Assembly: GCF_042242105.1 (NCBI RefSeq)
Contig: NC_092017.1
Location: forward strand, 17,322,432 to 17,386,431
Direction of reading: 5' to 3'
DNA: 64,000 nt
Origin: Pempheris klunzingeri
Lineage: Eukaryota > Chordata > Actinopteri > Acropomatiformes > Pempheridae
Below the pieces are notes generated by a model, which saw only the letters and a list, made by a program, of their open reading frames with translations, was not told where the DNA came from and did not search any database. Both the position numbers and the translations under genes were made by a program. This document shows, piece after piece, positions 1 through 11,600 of this stretch. Position 1 is the first letter of the stretch; every line of letters starts with the position of its first letter.

Positions 1-3000
1 GGCCACGAGATCTCTGCTCAGCTTCCTCAGTTCATCCAGGGCCGGCTCCGGAGGGGGTTTCATTGGAGGTGTGTGATCAGGGATGCTATGAAGATCTGAG
101 ACAATGCTGGCATTCATTGCTGAGTATGCCAAAAATCAAACCAGAGATCAGTAAGAGGCAAGAGTAGCCTGTTATTCAGACACAATATCCAAAAGTGATC
201 ATAACCTCAAATTATTATTTGAGGCAGGCCATCATGTGCAGATTTCCAACCTCAGACCTGAGTGGACAGAATATTGCTCTTCATTTGATTGGGAAGATAG
301 AGACCCACCTTTAACAAGAATCTTTCCCTCACCCATTTCAAACTATTAACATTGTTAGCATCAGGTAAATCAATTTCTCATTTAAATCCTCTGTTTTAGA
401 TGTGTTCCTCACTGTTTGCCATTTTTTTATATCGATTATTATTTATCCAGCATCTGGCAGTTTAATTGTTGTAAACATGCAATTATTCAACTGTTACTGA
501 AAAAAACTAATCTGGATCTGCCATTACTCTGTACTCAGCTGACACTCTGGAAAAGTTAGATGTTGAATGAGTATGTTCAGTCACTAGACAAGTGCCAGAG
601 GGTGTGAGAGGTGCACATGGGCTGGGCCTAGCAGTTTGCCATCAGTACAACAATACAATAAAAATACATAATAAATAATATAAATGAAAGCAGTTTGGGT
701 CCCTCAGATTGCATGCATCACGTTTAGCGCCCTGACGTTCAACTGAGGCTGAGCCAACTGGTTATAATATGCTTTGAGACTGAAATTTTACTGTAGGGAG
801 TATGTCAGCTGGAAATGGTAATGTTTGCATTGTTTATGTTAATAAACGCTGAGTTAAGTGCAGTTAGAAGCTCTAGAAAAGCTAAGAAGTGGAGCTGAAA
901 TTGTTTTGTGAAAACCACTGTTTCCAAGACCAGGAAAGAAGGATGAACATTCACGTTTAATTTACTCTTATATAGTTAATGTTGATAATTAAAAATGATA
1001 ATGCCATTATACCTCTAGCAGATGGAAGGGAGACTGTGATGCGGTTGCTCTTCTTTTTTGGAGGGAGACAAACGACAATAGCCAGATATCGCAACACGAG
1101 GATGCTGAGCCAGTTCGGCACTGCACTGTAGTGGCTGGAGCTGAACTGGATATTAGTGATGAACACTGTCTCCAACAGGCTGGCCACCATCAGAGCAAGA
1201 CTTAGAGAGAAGAAAACATCTGTTGTAAAGAAAAAGAAGCAGCGGTTAGGAGGTAAAGAGATATTTTTCATTCAAACTTTACTCTCCAAAGGTAGGTGAA
1301 AGATTGACTTTTAAAGTGTCACGCTGCAACGAGGGTGGAGGTAATCTCAGCAAGTTAAAATTCAATGGGTAGAGCAGGAGAATCAGCTTTTCAGAGGACA
1401 TACTATTAATTAGCCAACGATTGCATTTGGTCAAGAAGAAGCACTAGTATAGATATTAAAGTGATACCACGGCCTTAATCTTGATGGATGACGGCTGTAA
1501 TTTTAAATCTCCTGATATCACAGGTGTCACTCACTGATGAGAGGTGTTGTGTTTCCAGTGACGGGCAGCAGGTCGTTCATGATGAGCAGGAAGACTGTGT
1601 ATCCCAGGATGAGGGTCATCTTGAAGGAGGATCGGTCCACACTCTGAGGAGGCAGCAGGAAGCTGAAGAGGTCCAGCGTGATGAGGAAGCAGCTGGGGAT
1701 CAGCAGGTTCACCACGTAGAGGACTGGCCTACGTCTTAGAATGATCTTGGGAAGAGACACAGGTACAAGGTCCCCAAGTTTTAGTCAGACTTTACAATAC
1801 TGCTGTAATTACTGTCAATAAATGAGACCATTGTCCTCTGTTGTAGTTTCTGATGGTTATTTAATGGCCCCTCAGACCTGTCTGTGTTTACATGATTCCA
1901 CTATGACAAATTATCCACAAAGACAACAACTACAGTCATTTCGTAAAACTTGATTTTGAACACGAAAAAAAACATTCCACCTTTTGTCACACTGCTCCAC
2001 GTATCCTATCATTTTCATCTTTTTGTTTGTAATTAATTAAAAGCAAAAAATGTAAGTATCTGGTTCGTTTTATTGCCTTGTCTTTGCCATTGCATTGTTT
2101 TACTCTTGTCAACTATGACATTTGTCACTGTTGTCTTTTATCTTTTTTTTAGTATCGGAATACATCTGCAGCATCGGTACCGTAGGCAACAGGCAGCTGC
2201 AGATGAAGCACTGTGAGATATGCAACAGGCTGAACATGCTGAACCTTCCACTAGGTCCTTGGCCTACCAGATCGTGATCGCCCCCAAAAAGCTGAAGGCT
2301 GACTGACTGTTCTGTACGAGCTTCAGGCTCCTCAAACAAAATGACCAAGGCCTTGACGAGACCTTGACACAGTGGCAGTATTTCTCCTCTCTGGACCTGC
2401 ACAGTGGATACTGGCAGGTCGTCTTTGCTCCTGAAACCAGACCCAAAACCACCTACTGTACATCACCAGTGGCAGCTGGTCAGTGGGCAGTTTAAGGTTA
2501 AGGTTAGCGTACGACATTGATGTGTTCTTGTTAGTTTGGGGGGTTGAGAGAGATGTTTTAGCCAAGAAGGGTGCTGGTACAGTGAGTTTTATTGTGTCGG
2601 CGTTTGCTATAGCCTACAATAGACTGTGTGTGACTGTCAGCAAAACCAGTTAACGTCTCATAGCCGCCTTACTGAGGGATACCACAGTATACATAATTAG
2701 TTAATTTTAGACTTAAAATTGACATAGAAACACTATACATGGTTTCTGTCAGGTATCACAGCTGGCTTAATGATGTTAAGCAGATGAATATAGGTATATA
2801 GGTATCATGTTATTAGAAAATACAGAATGAAAAAGCCAAGACTGCTCACATAGTATGTGATGTCACTGTAGTTTCCATGAACTATGTTCAGGATGGTTGT
2901 AGTTATTTCGATATTTAAGAGCTCCCACTCCCCTTTGGTTTGCATCACTTCTCTGGATTCCTCGATGACCTCCGCAGCTGTGGCGCTTTGAACCAACAAT

Positions 3001-6000
3001 ATGTCTTCAGCTGGAAGACAGTTTAACAAAAGTTTGTTCATGTTAATTTCCCAGACTGTGTTGTGTGTGGTCTTCTGCATGCTGTTGAATGAAAGATAAA
3101 TTAATGGAAGTTCAATTTTGAAGATATTCAGATTATTTAATCCCTTTGTGTAAAGTATTTAGTTTTCATTTTTGATTAAATTAAAAGTAAATTAAAGGTG
3201 AACATTTTGTTTACTCCAAATACAAACTTGCAGTTATGACATTGTTACTGTTTTTCTGGCTTACCAACGTGGAGATATGATCCAAAGGTCAGCGAGCAGT
3301 TTTGGATATCGAAGGGGAAAGTGTAAATTCCTAATCGGCAGGTGCTGATGACCCTGATCGGCTTATCATCATATACGTGACCTGTGTTGTACAAATAGAC
3401 GTAGGGAGCGTTGGGAGATTTGTCCTCGTCCATGCTGGAAAAGAATAAGGTAGAAAAAACGTTTTCATTGCACATATATTTAAAAGTGGACACAGTTCTT
3501 GTCTGTGCTGTTTGCAATATTTCTAAAATGGCGGAGCACAAAATATAAAGAATGTGTTGAAGGAGACAAAGTCGATTGGTGTTATGATTCCTTTTGGTTT
3601 CCAATGAAGGTTGAACTAGTTTACAGACTCGTGAACATTGTCTTAACTTACAACTCCGAGATGAGGATGTCGGGGACCCAAAGGTTTTCCCGAGGGACAG
3701 AGACCCTTTTGGTTCCACATTCCTTCTCATCCCAGCTGAATCCCTGTATATCCCACTCCTACATTAAAGAAAACAATAACAGTGTGATGCACATCTTAGA
3801 AAATGACGTCCTTATTAACTGTCACAACATACTTAAACTGAAAGGATATATCATGATATTCTGCATTTTCTTATTCTCAACAAATCCCATGAAAAGACCA
3901 CAACCATCAATTTATGGATCCTACTAACAGATATTTTCTGTGTAACCATGGGGAGCCAAAGTAAAATCAGAGGAAGGGGAGAACCAAAATGCTGGCCCCA
4001 GACAGGCCCAGGCTGACGGCTTTAATGGAGTATATCAAGACCTGAATGGTGTAAGTTAGGAAAGTCGACTGGCTCAGCTTAGTGTGTTTTTTGTGCCCTC
4101 TCCACAGCGTCCTGTGGAGTGGCCTTTCCAGAGGGACAGTGAGAGGTCAGAGGAAGTGACCATATCAGAGCTCCTAAAGTGGTTCTGCTCTTCCCATTCA
4201 TAGATGGGAGACTTTCTACCTCCTCTGGACCATACAGGTATTTTTAATGGATACTGAGCCTATAATGAATGTATTTATGACTCATTTTTTAAAATTGATG
4301 TCTTCACTAGTAACCAATAGTTGCACTGAGTTGCATTCAAAATACCATTTGTCATCTTTGTAAGACATAAAGTCACCTGATGTTGAAAAACCTACAATAC
4401 ATAATCAAAATAAGCCATTTTAACATTTAACATTGTCGAGATCATGGTATTTTACCATCAATTTGTAGTTTGGACTATTTACATTTCTGGCATGTGGGAC
4501 AAGGAGAATTTCCCGCTTTGATTTAGCTTCTTATTGTGTGTCTCAGCATTCTTCATTTTTCCAATGAAACTTCTCACATTTGATTTAAAATAATTTTAGT
4601 AAGTTTAGTTGGTGCTCTGAAAACTTACCAGGACTTGCCATATGAATATTGTCAAGGACTGGGCTTTTTCATTCTAGGAGTGAGACATATTTCTGATTAT
4701 TAATGATGAATAAAATAAGTCACAGCAGACCAAATTGATAAAGGTAAACGTGCGTGTGTGTGTGCAGGCATGAATAGATTGTTGTGTAGGTCAGGGACTC
4801 ACCACTCCTAAAACTCCCACCACAGTGGCATGCATGGATATGATCATTGTATCTGAAAAGCTTTTTACAGGTCGCAGTAGTTTTTTCTGAAATAACTCCC
4901 TCTCAAGTGCCTCAAACAAGGATTCAGGGGTCGGGCTGCTGCAGTTCAGCGCTGCAGCAAAACCTGAATTCAAAAGGAGAAAGAAGGAATCTAAATTCAT
5001 GAGACAGTCCAAATGAACATATGAATCTTTTATCAGAGTGCCTATTTGCACCCAGGTGCAAATAGCCAGGTAGCTGCTATTCAGCTATTCACAGCCGGTC
5101 CGGTTATGCAGTATAAAGAAAGATGAATTATTGTTCAGACTGGTGTGGGTGTGGTGGCTGAAAGATTTTAGGAGACTATCATTAAGGAAGTCCTGTGTGA
5201 ATTTATTTGCATAAACAAACACGTACAATTGTTTATTTGTATTGGTTAAGTTAGGTTTAGTTCAGTTTGGTCAAACTTAGGCACCAAAACTACTGGTTAG
5301 GTTTAGGGAAAGATGATGCTTGGGTTAAAATGATAAGTTAAATACCAATATAAGAGACAAGACACACAAAATATCTTCTTTCCAACATACACACAGGTGT
5401 AAGTAGCCATATTGGCCTGGGTACAAATGGTGTTGACAACTGACACCCAGGTGCAAGTAGCATCTGTGTTCTTTTATTCATATTTTCTCAAAAGGTTTGG
5501 CAGATCTGTCTTTGTATGCTGTACGCAGTGGGATAACAATTGATGAACTATTCAACAAAATGTTTCATATCATACACAATATATATCCATATTGCCACTT
5601 TAATGGGGTTTTTTGTGTTACATAATTGTTATTTTAAGTATGAATCCATTCAAATCTGAGGCCTTCTGTCATATACTTCTGTTATACTCTGAAAATAATT
5701 GTCATTGCTGCTGGGACAGGAGTAAGAGGAATAGGATCCAGATGTAGACAGTCGAGACAGACGGGATGATTTCAGTGATTTATTGATAAGGAGAGCTTAC
5801 AGGCAGCTGCAGTTCCAGGTCAAAGTTCAGGTTCATGTTAGGGAAGAGAGCAAAAGACACAAAGCGAGAGACCAACACAACCAAAATTGCAACTAGGACC
5901 AACTGAGAAGGGGTGAGATGGACAGGAAACGTATTTGCAGGTAGAAATTGCAAGTATTTGCAAAGTGGAAACAGGTGAGGAGATGGGTGGGGCAGTCATG

Positions 6001-6470
6001 TCAGGGGCAGAAACAATCACACAGCTGCAGGCTCAAACATGGACTCTTAGTCTTGACATATGTTACACTTCTCTCAGATCTTTAGGTTGTGGAAAGTGTC
6101 CCACAAGAGTTTGGTCTTTTTGGTAAAATTTTGGTTTGAGGTTTCTGTTGCTTATTTGTGTATTAATATAAAGTGAGCAAAAAACACATATTCAAGTTTT
6201 AGTTTTCAGTTTAACTTTGTATTTTCTTCAGCTGACCATCGTTCAGCTTTGTTTGATTTTACTAGATTGTCAAAAGTTTGTCTTCCTTACAGAGACTTGA
6301 AAGAGTGTCACCGTGTGAACAGGTTTCATCCAGCTAGTCATCTGTCAGCGTATAATAGATTTCCTTCTTTTATTTTGTTTATTTAGTAGATTGTGAAAAA
6401 TGTTGTCTTCCTTACCTTGAAGCAGTGAAAAACAGATGAAGATGAGCCCGGCTGTCTTTACCTCTCTCAT
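1..6470 (-). CDS. 5-HT3 receptor-like Cys-loop channel subunit, gene A (3' end cut by window)
   Basis: Plasma-membrane pentameric ligand-gated cation channel subunit. Exons read on the minus strand: 6416-6470 (ATG at 6468-6470, signal peptide), 4803-4963, 4629-4673, 3652-3758, 3265-3434, 2850-3010, 1535-1745, 1013-1219 and 1-119 (incomplete). All joins keep frame, giving 412 codons before the window edge. Seen: a Cys-loop with exactly 13 residues between cysteines ([15 protein letters not shown]), loop [12 protein letters not shown]1 starting [14 protein letters not shown]2 with [16 protein letters not shown]3, and the start of the intracellular helix ([12 protein letters not shown]). M4 is outside the window. 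Loop D keeps its Trp (FIWQVL), but loop B reads SYLH where 5-HT3A has SWLH. M1-M2 resembles human HTR3C/D/E more than HTR3A. The serotonin ligand is therefore unproven. Family call is firm; exact orthology is not. Confidence 0.9.
2190..2510 (+). mobile_element. Gypsy-type LTR retrotransposon reverse transcriptase fragment in intron of gene A
   Basis: Forward-strand translation gives a degenerate RT core: [11 protein letters not shown], then a stop, then a frame containing [12 protein letters not shown] followed by RPKTTYCTS. The block matches the conserved 'LDLxSGYWQV...RPKTAF' region of Ty3/Gypsy reverse transcriptase. It carries internal stops and frameshifts and has no visible LTRs. It lies antisense to the receptor gene, between the exon ending at 2850 and the exon starting at 1745. 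Dead remnant. Confidence 0.7.
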
Positions 6471-6939
6471 CTTGTCTGTCTCAGCTCACTTTCACAACTC
6501 GATCCATCATTTTCAAAGCCAAATGTCGATCGTCTGAACAAATGGTATATCTTGTGTCTGATTGGCTAAATTCAGTCTCAACGCACACATTTTCCTTCTG
6601 AATTATTTGCATGTCCTGTTTGTCTAAACAAGAGTTGTGCGATTGAAGTAAAACTAGTCAAACAAGGTTGTCTGCTGTTTACGATTATGTTCACTTCTGT
6701 TCATTTTGGCAGTTTAGAAATATTGTTAACACACACACACCTCAGCATGCAACGAGCCTGAATCTGTACTTATAAACATCAAACATGATTATTAGATTAT
6801 TGAATATAAATATGTAATGAGATACAAGAGATATTTTTTAAAATGTTTTTTTAATGTAACACGAATATTAAATGCAAAGGAGGAACTTGGAGGAACAGTT
6901 TATGAATTCTATTGTGTCTTGGACCTAGTCGATGCCGAT
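6471..6939 (-). promoter_or_regulatory. 5' flank of gene A, presumed promoter (half of a local duplication)
   Basis: Non-coding sequence just upstream of the gene A start codon. About 6460-6790 is repeated in diverged form at about 7150-7440: shared blocks include the 'CTGTCTCAGCTCACTTTCA' stretch, 'CTGATTGGCTAAATTCAG' (which contains an ATTGG/CCAAT-type box) and 'GAGCCTGAATCT'. Promoter role is inferred from position and from the retained CCAAT-type box. No convincing TATA box was identified. Confidence 0.4.
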
Positions 6940-7440
6940 CATTCGCCATTCAAGGTTTTGGTCCCCAGGAAGTGTTTGTCCACCTGGAGGCTGATGGTCC
7001 TGAGATCTCTGCTCAGCTTCTTCTGATTATGTCAAAACTCAACATCAAGAACACCCTCCTTGGGCTAAATGATCAAATTCGATCCATGAAACAGCCGTAC
7101 CAAAAAAACCTGACCTGAGTTTAACAAAGAAGGAAGAAATCTAAATTCATTCTCTCTCATCTTTTCTGTCTCAGCTCACTTTCATGACTCAACCCATCAA
7201 CAGTCTGAACAAATGGTGTGTCTTGTATCTGATTGGCTAAATTCAGTTTCAACACACACGTTTTCCCTCTGATTTTTGGGGGGATTTGCATTGTTTACTT
7301 TGCATGTCATTAAGATGTTCATGATGCTGCTGTTAAACCTCATCTCAGGAGTTCGTTTCATTCGTGTCTGTTTTGGGAGTTTGCAAATATTGTAAACACA
7401 CACATGTCAGCAATGAGCCTGAATCTATACTTAAACATCA
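6940..7440 (-). pseudogene. Remnant of a fourth 5-HT3-like receptor gene
   Basis: On the minus strand the block starts with a copy of the gene A promoter and start region (7150-7440, including an ATGAGAGAG start). It jumps directly into sequence matching the intron just 5' of gene A exon 2 (ATGAATTTAGAT near 7123-7150). It then reaches, at 6940-7030, a piece of the last coding exon reading KKLSRDLRTISLQVDKHFLG, which ends in a stop. That peptide matches the helix of gene A (RKLSRDLVA) and gene C ([16 protein letters not shown]). Exon 1 is truncated and exons 2-8 are deleted or decayed. No function expected. Confidence 0.65.
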
Positions 7441-8613
7441 AGCTAGTACAAACCTGGACTTAATTTGCTCATAAGCTTAGAAAAAAAGAAAATATTAAAA
7501 CTTTAAATGCATATGAACAGTGTTTTATTAGACCTGCTGGGGCAGAGTGATTACCATAAGCCTGCGACAAAGCATGCATGGTTTGTTGAATCATGCAAAT
7601 ATTCATTTCTTAATTGACGGTGCGAAAGAGCCAGTGCTCTAAAACGTGACTGTAAACAAAAAAGAAAATATACGGACAAACAAACAGAAACCCAATGACA
7701 GAAAATCACACTGAGATGGGGTCCTACAGGGAAATATGTCAATTTATAAAATTTTTCGGCTCCCTCAGCTTCATGTGATCGATATTCAAACATGTTAACA
7801 GGGAAAAAAATCTGACACGCAAGAAGTGATTGTGTCATATAGAGCATGGCATATTTTTTTATCACTCTTGAAATGAAAGTATTTCTACAACAGCAGATGC
7901 AATTTAACTGTATTAACACATATTAACCTAAATATTAAATGTAAAGGAGGAACCAAGATAGTTTACATCTTTGTAAACTATAACTATAACAAGAACAATC
8001 GATCAGAGAAGATAGTTGAGTGATTTCTAAGAGTGTTTGTATGCACACAAAGACTTCAGAGAGAGTACACGTGCATGCCCTCAAGAGAGTGTAGGAGGCA
8101 CTTGTTAATCCACCATCATGTCTAGTGTCTTCAGTTAAGATCCTTAAGAGCCCTTAAGCTTTTGTTAAATTATCTCAGTCAAGAACAAACAAGAACCTGC
8201 TAGACTCAGGGAAAAAAAGCAAATAAAGGGCCTTGTAAAACATATGAACAACGTTGTGCTGAGCTGTGCAAGAACAGATTGGATTAAAACATTAGAGCGA
8301 TCACCGTGAGTCCGGTTGTATCATGCAAATATTTGTTGCTTAGAGAAGAGCCAGCTGGAATTTCAAAATGTGTCAATCATTGGTCTCAGAAGCTACTTGT
8401 CCTAAAACATAACTGTAAAGAAGGTCATTTTGAATAAAGGAAAATAAATTACACATGAAAACACATGAAGATAAATGGTGAGAGGGAACAGTTCAGCAGA
8501 GAGGTGTGATGTAACACTTTCAAATACAGAAATTCAACCAACCCCCAAGTTTCCTCTATGTTTAGCAGTAATTGACGAGGAATATGACAAAGCATGCAAA
8601 CAAAAAAGCAAAA
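7441..8613. other. Intergenic spacer with duplicated blocks (3' flank of gene B)
   Basis: No gene seen. Two diverged direct copies are visible: about 7585-7660 and about 8315-8425 share 'ATCATGCAAATATT', an AGAGCCAG block and a CTAAAAC...ACTGTAAA block. They probably represent duplicated 3'-flanking DNA from receptor gene copies, the left one being associated with the pseudogene remnant. ORFs here are chance. Confidence 0.45.
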
Positions 8614-11600
8614 TCAAGCTGTGCCATATGACTGCACCCAGATAATGATGATGGTAATGAAGCTGACTGAGATGAAGATGACGTAGAGGCCGAACAGCAG
8701 ACGGTCAATGATGAGACCCACCTGGATCCACTCCTCCGAGCCCTGGTTTCTGCCCAGCTGCTGCTTCAGCTGAAGGTGGAGGGTGTGGAGGATGCTGCCC
8801 AGGCTCTTCAGCTCCTGCAGGGCCTTGTCCTCATCCAGCTGTCCCTTCTGTACTGGAGCCTCGCTGTCCTCTACCACCAGAGAGGACTCTTTCATCTCTG
8901 CGGCAGAGGAGATGAGGGAGGAGGTGATGAAAGCTCTGACTGTTTCTGAGGACTTATGAAAAGATTTCCTGCAGCTCATAATGCTTTTTGACTGCATGAA
9001 TAGTTTTACCTTGTGCGCCAAGACTTTGGCTGACTGTTTCCTCTGGATCTCTAGGCTTTGGAGGAAGTCGCACCAGGTGCCCAAGGATGTTAATAACAAA
9101 CACTCGGACCAAGCGAGGGACTGGGGAGTAGAGAGCTGAGCCATGCAGCAGGTTGGTGACAATGATAGTCTCCATTAGACTAGCCACCATCATAGCCAGA
9201 CACAGAGACAGGAACACATCTGGAATAATAATAATAATAATAATAATGTTGTGTTTCTGTCCATGTGATGAATGTAAGTCAATAGTCCCTCATGCTTTAA
9301 CTCTGTTTTGAACTTCAGTAAAATATTTGGCTCTTTAGCTGCTAACTGCTCCTCTATGTTCACCAACAAGTTGCTAACTTTGTCGATCTGCTCTTTGACG
9401 TTGGGCAGGTGGTGAACAGAGAGGATTTTTAGAGCCTTTTCACTGAAAACAGCTGACACTATGAGAGTAAACCAAAACAGTAAAGTTGGGGGCAGTAAAA
9501 TCACAACCAAGAATGATGCTAAAAAACACCATAGCGGTAGGGGGACTGCAGAATTTTGTTACAACTCTTTCACATACACAGTCACTTTAAACATTGATAA
9601 CATAATAATTATAGCATCTTTAAAGAACATGAGAGCTAAAAGGTTAACCACTGCTGAACATAATCCCAAACATTTATAAAAAGGGAGGTATTTAGAGAAA
9701 TTAACATAATAAGGAGCAAAGCTTAGCTTTAAAAACTTAATTAATTCACTTTTTATTTTGTATTTCACACTACGGTGGAATGATGGAAAAGACGAGACAA
9801 CATTCTTGACTGTCTTTTTTCTGCATTTACTATTGTGACTATTGTGTTGGACAAATTTCAAACTAATTGTATTTATAGAGTCCCAATGGCTACGAGTGAC
9901 TGTCAACTTGTCAACTGACTTATGAGAGGTATGGTGTTTCCAGTGACGGGCAGCAGGTCGTTCATGATGAGCAGGAAGACTGTGTATCCCAGGATGAGGG
10001 TCATCTTGAAGGAGGATCGGTCCACACTCTGAGGAGGCAGCAGGAAGCTGAAGAGGTCCACGGTGATGAGGAAGCAGCTGGGGATCAGCAGGTTCACCAC
10101 ATACAGGGTGGCCCGGCGCCTCACTGAGACCTGTAACAGATAACATATACAGCAGCTGGTAAACCTCAACCTCTCATTTCTCTGGTGCTTGTTTTACAAT
10201 CACCCAGCTCGATTTGTTTAGTACAGCTCTTATTAACTGGCTAAGCTAACATGGTTTCTGTGTGTATCAAGTTGTTTTTCTCCTACACCACCAGATTAAA
10301 GGACTGTTTTGTTACATTCAAAATGCTTGGAAAAATATCATTAGCTTCAGGATTTGACTCAAGTTTTACAAAAAGCTGCAACACAATTAAGAACATCTAG
10401 TATCTAAAAGTTCAACATCACTTTAGCCTTCATAATACACCATAAAACATAGACTTTTAACACAGTATACAAGACTGTACTAATTCCAACAGTATAATGG
10501 TTGTACAGACAGTATTCATGTTTCTATGTCTTATTGTTGTACAAAACTATTGTAATAGTTAATTATTATGCACTGTGATGGATTCACAGTTCATTGTTTT
10601 ATTTAATCTTAACCCTAAAGTACGTTAAATACAAATTATGGTGTAAAATAATTTCAAATACATGTTTGGTCATCCTCCCACAGCACAACGTGGGACTATA
10701 AAAGGTTACAGTGCAAAGTATTTCCTTACAAAGAAGTGAATCTCTTTGTGCATTTCTCCGTCCCCAGATGGTAGCAGGTATGTCTTCGCTGTGATTCCAA
10801 CCAGTTCCCACTCGCCCATAGTTGCCATCATCTTTCTAGAGTACGCTAATATTTCCTCTACAGTTAATGCTTGGCTAATGTGCATAGCAGGCACTGAAAG
10901 GAAAATATGAGACAGTCAAAGCTTTTGTGAGATTTAATCCATTTATAAATACATTAATGTCCATCTGTGCCATTTAATTTACATAATTTGTATTTTAAAA
11001 GGTGCGACAATCATATTAGTTGGCATATCTCATTGAAAATTAGATTTGGACGAGTTTCTGCTTACTTCGGTGTATATAGGAATTGAAGCTTAAAGTGCAG
11101 TTCTGGATGTCAAAAGGAAAAGTGTAGATGTCAAGGTTGCAGGAGCTGACCACTTTTACAGGCTGTTCATCGACCACGATGCCATCAGAATACAGATAAC
11201 TGTATGGGACGAATGGAGCTGAGTTCCTCTCCATACTGAGGGACAAGAAAAGACATAACACCCAGTAAAAAGGATTGGTACTATCCTTTCTCTGTAAGGA
11301 AACAAATATAATTTTCAAAATATACATACATTGATAACATTTAAGTCATGATCTTAAGATGTCATTACGTGTTTCTGTTTATTCATTAACTTTTTAATGA
11401 ATCTGTGTCTTTTATGTATGTCAGGTCATAGTCATCCTGCAGCTAAGGCTGCACGGCTCTACAGAATAAACGGTACTTACAACTCATTGATGACTATATC
11501 TGGTACCCAGAGCAGTTTTCTTGGAATTGTAATCCATGAAGAGCCACACTGTTCTGGGTCCCACCTGACAAACTCATTTCTCCATTCCTGCAACATGAAT

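Noticed and set aside
3499..3927. 142-aa plus-strand ORF
   Set aside because: Lies antisense over gene A exon 4; that exon is clearly coding on the minus strand with proper splice sites.
9559..10146. Long minus-strand ORF of 195 aa over gene B exon 7
   Set aside because: It is the wrong frame of the pore exon; the real frame gives [11 protein letters not shown] and M2. A similar shadow occurs at 16928-17407 in gene C.
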